Source: Eupransor demetentiae
Lineage (GTDB): Bacteria; Bacillota; Bacilli; Lactobacillales; Lactobacillaceae
NCBI RefSeq assembly: GCF_963930865.1
Contig: NZ_CAWVOH010000001.1
Span: 620,001-684,000 of the forward strand
Length of the DNA: 64,000 bases
Direction: 5' to 3'
Shown: in pieces, positions 57,686 through 64,000 of the stretch
How positions within the stretch are numbered: the first letter of the stretch is position 1
Layout of the letters: each line of letters opens with the position of its first letter
The notes under the pieces: model-generated
Database searches by the model: none
What the model saw: only the letters and a program-made list of their open reading frames with translations
What the model was told of the DNA's origin: nothing
Position numbers and translations under genes: made by a program

Positions 57686-59137
57686 TCACGTTGGCATAGC
57701 ATCAACAGTTACCCACATACCACCAAGACGATTTGATTTACCTGAACGGAAACCATAAGCAGAAACCAATACGTTTGTTCCAGCTTCTTTGTAGGCTGAA
57801 AATCCAGAAGAAGAGTCGTCATAAAACTCTAGTGCTGTATCTTGAGCAGCATTAAAACCGGTAATATCATCAAAATAAACACGGTTATATGTGCTATTTG
57901 TTGGGATAGCACCACTGATAGCAACAAACATTCCTTGGCGAACTAGTGCTATCTCCCCAATCTTGTTACTTTTACCACTGTCTCCGTAGACATTTACCTT
58001 CTTAGCTACAGTTAATGAACCTCTTTTTATTGCTGGTAAATCCAAGTTGATAGCATCAATTCCAGCCTTATTTTGCAAGATACGGTTATCATAAGCACCG
58101 GTCTTTGAGTCAATCATCATGCTTAACAATTTACCTTGACCTGTGACGTTATTTTGAACGTTCTGAATGCTCTGTTTAACTTCATCTAAATTACCGTTCG
58201 AAATGTCAATGTAATTAATGGAATTATCATCATACGTTGGATACGCTGCTGAAATTATACGGTGGCCAAAAGTTGCTGGGTTTGACAAAGGATAGATATT
58301 CAGTACTAGGGAATCATTAGAAAGGGATGCGTTAACCATGACATTGGTCATGTTTCCCCACTTAGTTGTCACTAATTTGGCGTTCTTGAACTCAATCCAA
58401 ATGCTTTGATCTTGTTTCATTGGCGTCCAGTCCCAATGACTGAATGCGTCCGAAATTTTCATATCAGAAGTTGCCGTTAAGATAGGGTTCGTCGCACTAC
58501 CACTTCTAATTATTTCTTCGAGTTGGTTCAATCCGGTACTGGTAACTGTATTAATTTTAGAAACACCGTCATTGGTTGCCTTGTCTACTGTTGCTTTAGC
58601 ACCGGTAAGCGAGTTATTAGTTGCAGTAATTAGATCAGTCGCCTGCTTATTTAGCTTGTTTGACTTGTCGATATTGTCGTTAAGCTGTGATAATCGACTA
58701 GCACCGTCAGTCTTAATCTGGTCAATAACCCCATCGGCCACCGAAATGTAATCCTTGGCATTTTCAGCATTCAAATCAACCGCAGATAGTACTTTAACCT
58801 TGAATGAGGCCGTCGAACCGGTCTTATCTCCTTGAGAAATCTTGAAATAGGCGTTCTTAAAGTCGCCCATATCCATTCCCCATTGCTTGGGAAAAGTGTA
58901 TTCAAAAACGCCACCGGGATTGTCGATGACGTTTACGTTCGTATCTACGATTTTGTGTTGACCAGCAGTCGTCCCCATGAAAGTAACCGTGTTACCAGTT
59001 AGATTGACTGGGTCCCCATTGGCCGTCAGTGTAACGTGCAGTGTTTCAAGGTTTCCATCGCCCTGCCGTAACGAAACTCGGGGGTTTTGAATTTCTGACT
59101 TGGTAATATCCAAGTTTAAATTAATGGTTTGACTCAC
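57686..59137 (-). CDS. BppU-family phage baseplate upper protein
   Basis: 483 residues from a GTG start (59135-59137) with GGAAGG upstream; the ATG at 59159-59161 is an alternative. The first 125 residues follow the BppU N-terminal pattern: INLNLDITKSEIQNPRVSLR, QGDGNLETLHVTL and LTGNTVTFMGTT. A helical neck (about 130-225) with repeated Asn, Asp and Thr leads to beta-rich C-terminal modules likely involved in host-receptor binding. It starts inside the DUF1617 gene. Confidence 0.8.
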   Translation of the reverse strand: MSQTINLNLDITKSEIQNPRVSLRQGDGNLETLHVTLTANGDPVNLTGNTVTFMGTTAGQHKIVDTNVNVIDNPGGVFEYTFPKQWGMDMGDFKNAYFKISQGDKTGSTASFKVKVLSAVDLNAENAKDYISVADGVIDQIKTDGASRLSQLNDNIDKSNKLNKQATDLITATNNSLTGAKATVDKATNDGVSKINTVTSTGLNQLEEIIRSGSATNPILTATSDMKISDAFSHWDWTPMKQDQSIWIEFKNAKLVTTKWGNMTNVMVNASLSNDSLVLNIYPLSNPATFGHRIISAAYPTYDDNSINYIDISNGNLDEVKQSIQNVQNNVTGQGKLLSMMIDSKTGAYDNRILQNKAGIDAINLDLPAIKRGSLTVAKKVNVYGDSGKSNKIGEIALVRQGMFVAISGAIPTNSTYNRVYFDDITGFNAAQDTALEFYDDSSSGFSAYKEAGTNVLVSAYGFRSGKSNRLGGMWVTVDAMPT

Positions 59138-59546
59138 GTTCCCTTCCTTCCTCGAAAGCATCTAGCAAGATGTCGTAAGCTTCTGCTTCATCGCCTGCTA
59201 GCTTTTCTTCGTATTCATTTAGTGCACCTTCAAGTTTTGAAAACTCTTGTTCCGTATCTTCCTCGAAGATGGAACGTTCCTGCTTAATTTCAGTTAGTTC
59301 CTTGTTCAACTTAGCCATTTCACGGCCGGCGTCTTTTGTTTGGACTTTCTGGACGATATTACCCTTCTCATCAACTTCAAAGTTGTTGTCAGTCACGATA
59401 TTTGCCTCTTCTTCGGCCAATTCTTGAATACGTGCAACAATCTTTTTCAGCAATCGAGTACGATAGCGTGATACCTGCCCAGTTAACTTTGCATTCTTCA
59501 AAAACAAAGCGACGTTTTCAAGTTGATAATTCTTAATCTTAATCAT
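59121..59546 (-). CDS. DUF1617 family phage protein
   Basis: The 141-residue product is acidic and helical, with a long coiled-coil-like stretch (about 70-125: KLNKELTEIKQERSIFEEDT). The opening MIKIKNYQLENVALFLKNAK and LTGQVSRYRTRLLKKI match the DUF1617 family found beside tail fibre genes in LAB phages. Role unknown; possibly a chaperone or structural adaptor of the baseplate. It overlaps the tail protein upstream by four bases and the BppU gene downstream by 17. Confidence 0.72.
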   Translation of the reverse strand: MIKIKNYQLENVALFLKNAKLTGQVSRYRTRLLKKIVARIQELAEEEANIVTDNNFEVDEKGNIVQKVQTKDAGREMAKLNKELTEIKQERSIFEEDTEQEFSKLEGALNEYEEKLAGDEAEAYDILLDAFEEGRERESNH

Positions 59547-61831
59547 TTAATTTTCACCCATCCTGTTGCTTGATTGTTGCTTACTGAAGTTGGTAGGTAG
59601 ATAGACCACGTTTGAGCCATACCCTTAAGTGTCTGTGACAAATCAGCACCACCAACAATGATACGGTTGTTGAACGTCACATCGTCAAAAAAGTTAAATC
59701 CAGCATTAGCACCATTAACCTTAGTATCATATCGATACCAGGCCAACTTAATACGTGGATCAAAACCAGTGCCTACATAGTAACTCGTTAAGTCAGCCGT
59801 ACTACTTGACGTAAAGGCCAAGAACTTTCCGTCTTGGGCCAAGTCCATTGACAGTCCACGATATGAATTGGCCTGACCTTTATGGTTCATCATCTTCAAG
59901 TAACCGATCGTTGTACCTTGATAGTCAAACTTTTGCCCATCTTGTTGCAACGTTGTTGTGGTCGTACCTGAGTCAAACATAAAACCGCCAGAATTCATGG
60001 ATAACTTGTAATTACCATAATTCAGCAAAACACCAGACGTGTTAAACGTAGCCTTCATGTTAGCGGCTGTGACAGTCATACCATTGCCGTCAATCACAGT
60101 TGAACCGTACTTACCGTCCCAACCTGATTTAATAAACTGTGATACATCGCCAACCAGCGACTTAACGTTCATGTTAATCACGTTCGTTGTGGATGCGTCA
60201 ATCTGGCCGCCTTTGATAAAGTTAGCTGATAGATGGCCTGACGTAATTTGATCAGCGCTAATATTCAAGGCCGCCAGATTCTTAACCATGAAGTTATTGA
60301 AATCTAGTGAACCACCAGAAATCGTGCTAGCGCTCGTCTCAAACTTTTGCCACTTAGAACCGGAGTAGTAATACATCGCTATTCCGTTTTCTTCGTTAGG
60401 GTCTACCTTGTACCAAATGTCATACTTCTGCGGTGTTTTTGGTTGTTCAGTTCCACGGTAAACCGTTCGATTTCCGTTCTGTTCGGCCGTGTTATCTGCC
60501 CATTGCTGGTCGGTCTTAGCACTTAGTATCCAAGCGTTTCCATCAAAGTAATACATCTCCGTCTTACCGTTTGGCAGTAGCTTGAACCATACATCGCCCT
60601 TCTTAGGGTTCTTAGGTTCTTCTGAACCGTATGACGTTGAACCTGAACCATCAGAACCACCGTGACTAATGTTCCAAACACCTTGTTCAGCAACAGCGTT
60701 AACTGTTGAGGCAAGGTTGTTAATGCTTGACGACAATCCATTCTTACTTAGGTCTGAACCAAGTTGAGTGGTCGTATTCGCTTCGTTGATTAGGTCATAA
60801 TTAACCTCAAACACACGGGTCTTGTAACTCAATCCACGGTCGTTATGCATGATGAGGACTGTATCGCCCAAATCCAGTCCAGAAGTTTCAGCAATCGTTG
60901 CTGAATACTGAATAGCTGGGTGGTTAACTTCCATCAACTCGTTGTACGCCGTTTTAATCAGCGTATCGACGTTATCGATGCTGTCGTATGTCTTTACAAG
61001 CAAACGAGGTTTTCCGTCGATATGGCCGTATTCTGACGTTGCTGATGGGTCATTAAGTACCAAGTCACCCTTTGGTTTATTCAGGGGATTTCCCTTGGCC
61101 GTTGACCAGTCAATATCTTCAATCGTGATACGACGCCCGTACCCATCAGGGGTCTGTGTACCATCGTCCTTGGTTTCGCCTTCTGATACCTGTTCGCCCT
61201 TACCTCGTGGCAAGATGGCCGTGTAAATATTGGAATTATCGCCTGTACGTTCAACCGTCAGTAGGTTAGAACCGTGAACAAACACCTTGGACGTATCTTC
61301 TCCCTGACGCACGACATAGTCCATATAACGACCGGTAATCTGATTGCCTTGTATCGTCACATAAAAAACAACCTCGCCGCCTAGTCCCTTAATAACGGTA
61401 CTAATGGCGTCAAGATTGTTGATGAAGTAAAAATTAGTTTGTAAAGTTCCAGAAATGTTACAAGTACCCAAATGCCAAGGAGTATCCCCAAGAGCAACAT
61501 TCATTAAGTCTTCGGGGCCCGCATTCGTAAATCGGCGGTCTTTGATATAGCTGTATGATGACAATTCTTGATAAGCCAACTCATAGGCCGTGTATTCGGT
61601 CTTATCGGTTGTATCTTTAATCGTCATCAAGCGTAACAAGACAAACTGACCAGACTTCAATGGGTGCGGTACACCCACATAACGAACTTCGTTACCAAAT
61701 GAATTACCAGCAGGCAAAGAAAAGTCCATCGTAATCGCTTCGTTAATCTTAGCGGTTAGATGGGCTTCGATGAAATCCTGCTTATTGCGCATGCCAATAA
61801 TGTTCTGTTTTTTATCAAATAGGTAAATCAT
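59543..61831 (-). CDS. Phage tail-associated protein (prophage endopeptidase tail family)
   Basis: Tail-tip protein of 762 residues. The N-terminal 370 residues follow the gp27/Tal fold: YLFDKKQNIIGMRN opening, ITMDFSLPAGN, TEYTAYELAYQELSSYSY and LGDTVLIMHNDRGLSYKTRV. Two tandem copies of a GDVWFK/YDIWYK...MYYFDGNAW/MYYYSGSKW module (about 410-510) follow. The C-terminal 250 residues are a Gly, Asn and Ser-rich beta region with typical tail-fibre features (DGNGMTVTAAN). It likely contacts and opens the cell wall. Confidence 0.85.
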   Translation of the reverse strand: MIYLFDKKQNIIGMRNKQDFIEAHLTAKINEAITMDFSLPAGNSFGNEVRYVGVPHPLKSGQFVLLRLMTIKDTTDKTEYTAYELAYQELSSYSYIKDRRFTNAGPEDLMNVALGDTPWHLGTCNISGTLQTNFYFINNLDAISTVIKGLGGEVVFYVTIQGNQITGRYMDYVVRQGEDTSKVFVHGSNLLTVERTGDNSNIYTAILPRGKGEQVSEGETKDDGTQTPDGYGRRITIEDIDWSTAKGNPLNKPKGDLVLNDPSATSEYGHIDGKPRLLVKTYDSIDNVDTLIKTAYNELMEVNHPAIQYSATIAETSGLDLGDTVLIMHNDRGLSYKTRVFEVNYDLINEANTTTQLGSDLSKNGLSSSINNLASTVNAVAEQGVWNISHGGSDGSGSTSYGSEEPKNPKKGDVWFKLLPNGKTEMYYFDGNAWILSAKTDQQWADNTAEQNGNRTVYRGTEQPKTPQKYDIWYKVDPNEENGIAMYYYSGSKWQKFETSASTISGGSLDFNNFMVKNLAALNISADQITSGHLSANFIKGGQIDASTTNVINMNVKSLVGDVSQFIKSGWDGKYGSTVIDGNGMTVTAANMKATFNTSGVLLNYGNYKLSMNSGGFMFDSGTTTTTLQQDGQKFDYQGTTIGYLKMMNHKGQANSYRGLSMDLAQDGKFLAFTSSSTADLTSYYVGTGFDPRIKLAWYRYDTKVNGANAGFNFFDDVTFNNRIIVGGADLSQTLKGMAQTWSIYLPTSVSNNQATGWVKIK

Positions 61832-62622
61832 AGTAATTTAACCCTGTATTTAACATTTAACCCTTTAGCACCCGATACACGTACTTGATCGCCAAGCTTA
61901 ATGCGAGCTTCAAAGATATTCGTTTTCGTAATATCAATGTAATTCAAGATACTAGTTCCATTCTGGTTAATCTGTCGATTATTGATGTCAACCACGATAG
62001 TTGAGTTAGCCGGGATTGAACCATTAAGGACTAATGACCAATCGTTACCAATCGTTAACTTAAGTGTGTTAACTGACGATGTCCCGTTCTTAATCGTGAT
62101 AGTATCAACATTTTGCGGATACAAAATTTGTGGGTCATTGATATACGCTACGTTCGTACCACTAACTTCCTTAACTTGGCCATATCGGTATGGGTCACTC
62201 ATTGTAATTTCTATGTTACCCTCTACTCCGATTGAACCAGGCTCAGTGTTGGTTAGTTTAGTAACAGTACCAGTACGGGTAAATTCTTGCTCGTCGTCAA
62301 AGTAAAAGGTCTTTTCATCGCCTTGTAACAGTGACTTCAACCGTGTAAAGGCCAAGTTGAACTTATCAGTATCATCAGCAATCAAGAAGAACTTGACTGT
62401 AATAACATTTTTATCCAGCGATGAATTTAAGAAGAAATCGCCATCGCCAAAGGTGTCGGCCACGTTCAACTTACGAGTGTAATTATCACGTCCATCAACG
62501 TTTAGCGTGGTAAATTCTTCAATTTCATCATCTAGGTTATATCCGTTAAAAGTTAGTGACTCGATTGGGCGTTCTTTAGGAGGCGAACTGTGTTTTTCAA
62601 TATCTCGAAACTCGTATGTCAT
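61828..62622 (-). CDS. Phage distal tail protein (Dit)
   Basis: Hub between tail tube and tip. 264 residues. The N-terminal part ESLTFNGYNLDD and TTLNVDGRDNYTRKL matches the Sipho_tail family, with FNLAFTRLKSLLQGDEKTFYF, the usual L..LL..g.. element. SDPYRYG is the characteristic end of the first domain at about 145-151. The C-terminal galectin-like domain follows (SVNTLKLTIGNDW). It lies between the tape measure and tail-associated genes, as expected, with four bases overlapping the latter. Confidence 0.85.
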   Translation of the reverse strand: MTYEFRDIEKHSSPPKERPIESLTFNGYNLDDEIEEFTTLNVDGRDNYTRKLNVADTFGDGDFFLNSSLDKNVITVKFFLIADDTDKFNLAFTRLKSLLQGDEKTFYFDDEQEFTRTGTVTKLTNTEPGSIGVEGNIEITMSDPYRYGQVKEVSGTNVAYINDPQILYPQNVDTITIKNGTSSVNTLKLTIGNDWSLVLNGSIPANSTIVVDINNRQINQNGTSILNYIDITKTNIFEARIKLGDQVRVSGAKGLNVKYRVKLL

Positions 62623-62631
62623 GATACCTCC

Positions 62632-64000
62632 TTAATAAACCTGAATAGCGTTGTTACGACGCAAGTCGATGTTGTTACCTTGCTGAGTTGAAATGTCGTT
62701 AACAAACCCTTGGTAAGTGTTGTTACCCATTTGCATATTGATATAGGCCGGTTGTACCCGGTCTTCCATCTTCATCTTGACGGTCCCGTCGTCACTTAAA
62801 CTAACTCCATTGGTTAGTTCTGGACTAATACCAAGGTTAAACTTTTGTCCATCGACAATTTTTCCTGCAGCATTGATTGCTCCTTGAGCCATGTCGCTAA
62901 TAGAATTAGTTGCCTTGCTAGCATTATCATCAACACCACCTATGAAACCAGCAACGGTAAACATACCAATTTCTTTGAAACGACGAGATGGTGAATGAAT
63001 TCCAAGGACAGACTTGGCAGCATCAAACGCTGCTTTGGCCATATTAGCAGCAATCCTTGCCGCATCATTGATTTTGTCTCTGATTCCTTCTATAAATCCG
63101 TCAACTAAGTGTCTACCAACAGAATTCAAACTGATTGAACCGGCACCATCTTTAGCATTATTACCGGCACCTTTACCAGCCCTATTCGAATTATTAAATC
63201 CGTCTGTTATACCTTTAATGAATTTGTCAATTAATTCTCCACCAGAGCGAAGTACTTCACCCAATGTATATCCGACACCGTAAACAAATTTCATGACAGC
63301 GTCTTGAGCCTTATCAGCAATATTCGGGATAGCTTGAACAAGGCCATCAATAAATTTGAAGATAAGGTTAATAGCAGCATCAATGATTGGTTGAAGATTG
63401 TCAGCTATTGAATTCACAAAAGTAACAATAAGGTTAACTGCTGATGGTATGATTTTCGGGATTGAGTCAGCAACAGCGTTCATAAAAGCAATCATCAAAT
63501 TAGTTGCTGAAATCACAATTTTAGGAATGTTTTTAGCCAAAGCGTTCAAAAATCCAATAAGTATTTGAGCAAACTTGGTAACGATTTGTGGTGTATAGGT
63601 TACAAGTTGATTTAAAAAATCAAGCAACATTTGTAGCAGCGCTTGAGAAATCAAAGGTGCTTGTGTTGCAATCGTTGTTACAAAACTAGTAATCATCATG
63701 GCAAATCCTTGGCCAATAGCTGTCATGATTGGAACGGCATTTTGTGCAGCTTGATTTGAATTATTTAATGCAATAATCAAATTAGCAAACGCCTGTACAG
63801 CAGCCGCAACTCCAAATGCTAATGCAGACATTCCTGCTGTTGCTAAAGCAATACCGGCACCAACTTCTAGTGCTGCAGTTCCCAAAGCCAAAAATCCAGC
63901 AGAACCTGCTGTAAGAGCTGGCCCAAGCAATGCTAGGACTCCAAGAATAACGCTAATTGCAACCGTAACTGCAGTTAATGTTCTAATTCCTTGCTTGCCC
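62632..64000 (-). CDS. Phage tail tape measure protein (partial, N-terminus beyond window)
   Basis: The frame is open to the window edge, so the visible 455 codons are the C-terminal part. It has long hydrophobic and helical repeats in which ALAKNIPKIVISATNLMIAF is followed by related Pro-Lys-Ile-Ile units, about 33 residues each: AVADSIPKIIPSAVNLIVTF, SIADNLQPIIDAAINLIFKF. SVLGIHSPSRRFKEIG is the highly conserved tape-measure C-terminal motif, with a Gly-Phe-Ile-Gly-Gly stretch after it. It sets tail length and may enter the host membrane. Confidence 0.9.
   Translation of the reverse strand, partial: GKQGIRTLTAVTVAISVILGVLALLGPALTAGSAGFLALGTAALEVGAGIALATAGMSALAFGVAAAVQAFANLIIALNNSNQAAQNAVPIMTAIGQGFAMMITSFVTTIATQAPLISQALLQMLLDFLNQLVTYTPQIVTKFAQILIGFLNALAKNIPKIVISATNLMIAFMNAVADSIPKIIPSAVNLIVTFVNSIADNLQPIIDAAINLIFKFIDGLVQAIPNIADKAQDAVMKFVYGVGYTLGEVLRSGGELIDKFIKGITDGFNNSNRAGKGAGNNAKDGAGSISLNSVGRHLVDGFIEGIRDKINDAARIAANMAKAAFDAAKSVLGIHSPSRRFKEIGMFTVAGFIGGVDDNASKATNSISDMAQGAINAAGKIVDGQKFNLGISPELTNGVSLSDDGTVKMKMEDRVQPAYINMQMGNNTYQGFVNDISTQQGNNIDLRRNNAIQVY

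Larger units (their letters stand above)
54875..64000. mobile_element. Prophage (siphovirus type), one end at tRNA-Arg, other end beyond the window
   Basis: Leftward late genes in standard order: tape measure, distal tail, tail-associated, DUF1617, BppU-like, two small membrane proteins, holin, endolysin. The DNA is visibly richer in A and T than the chromosome to the left. mscL and a csbD-like gene lie between the tRNA and the endolysin and may be accessory cargo or host genes, so the exact boundary is uncertain. No integrase, capsid or packaging genes are in view. Confidence 0.8.

Noticed and set aside
63928..63930. TTG at 63928-63930 as the start of a 432-residue phage protein
   Set aside because: The frame stays open upstream to 64000 with hydrophobic tape-measure sequence, so this is internal.

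Overview
The window looks like the chromosome of a lactic acid bacterium, most likely of the Leuconostoc/Fructobacillus/Weissella branch of the Lactobacillaceae. This is inferred from Gram-positive gene families, the mevalonate route to isoprenoids, surface proteins with KxYKxGKxW-type signal peptides and LPxTG tails, and the gene order dinG-tseB-asnS-dnaD. No 16S gene is present, so the genus is a guess.

Layout. 1-8284: topoisomerase IV (parE-parC), plsY, dtd, a membrane protein and the stringent-response enzyme Rel, all but plsY on the minus strand. 8466-15437: an MFS exporter, then a leftward operon of an EbsA-like protein, RluD-type pseudouridine synthase, PyrR and a strikingly degenerate carbamoyl-phosphate synthase pair. 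Its small subunit has lost the glutaminase Cys, His and Glu. Its large subunit lacks metal ligands and the second ATP-grasp half, yet both frames are open. 15546-23111: RNase HI-like protein, GNAT, RlmL-like methyltransferase, DnaD, AsnS, TseB-like protein and a DinG homologue with an intact exonuclease but eroded helicase motifs. 23248-27200: a tightly coupled mevalonate operon (mvk-mvaD-pmk-fni). 27211-35696: BrnQ, a papain-like hydrolase, a prs-SGNH esterase-aldo/keto reductase operon, and a DUF1831-like/phosphatase/recD2 operon.

35765-47670 is a leftward exopolysaccharide operon: chain-length regulator, tyrosine-kinase-like ATPase, priming sugar transferase, five glycosyltransferases, an EpsG-type polymerase and a flippase. 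Two housekeeping genes are built into it: methionine aminopeptidase at its head and an RsmF-like rRNA methyltransferase near its end. 47866-52459 is a surface-protein island with one LPSTG protein and three proteins with NEAT-like domains that appear to have been shuffled and duplicated. dacA-like and upp genes follow.

A tRNA-Arg(CCU) gene at 54802-54874 points into a more AT-rich segment carrying mscL, a csbD-like gene and the late genes of a siphovirus-type prophage: endolysin, holin, two small membrane proteins, BppU-like baseplate protein, DUF1617, tail-associated protein, distal tail protein and a truncated tape measure protein. The prophage continues past position 64000; no integrase is in view. 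Several convergent gene pairs share perfect palindromic terminators that contain the stop codons themselves. No CRISPR array, insertion sequence or recognisable riboswitch was seen.
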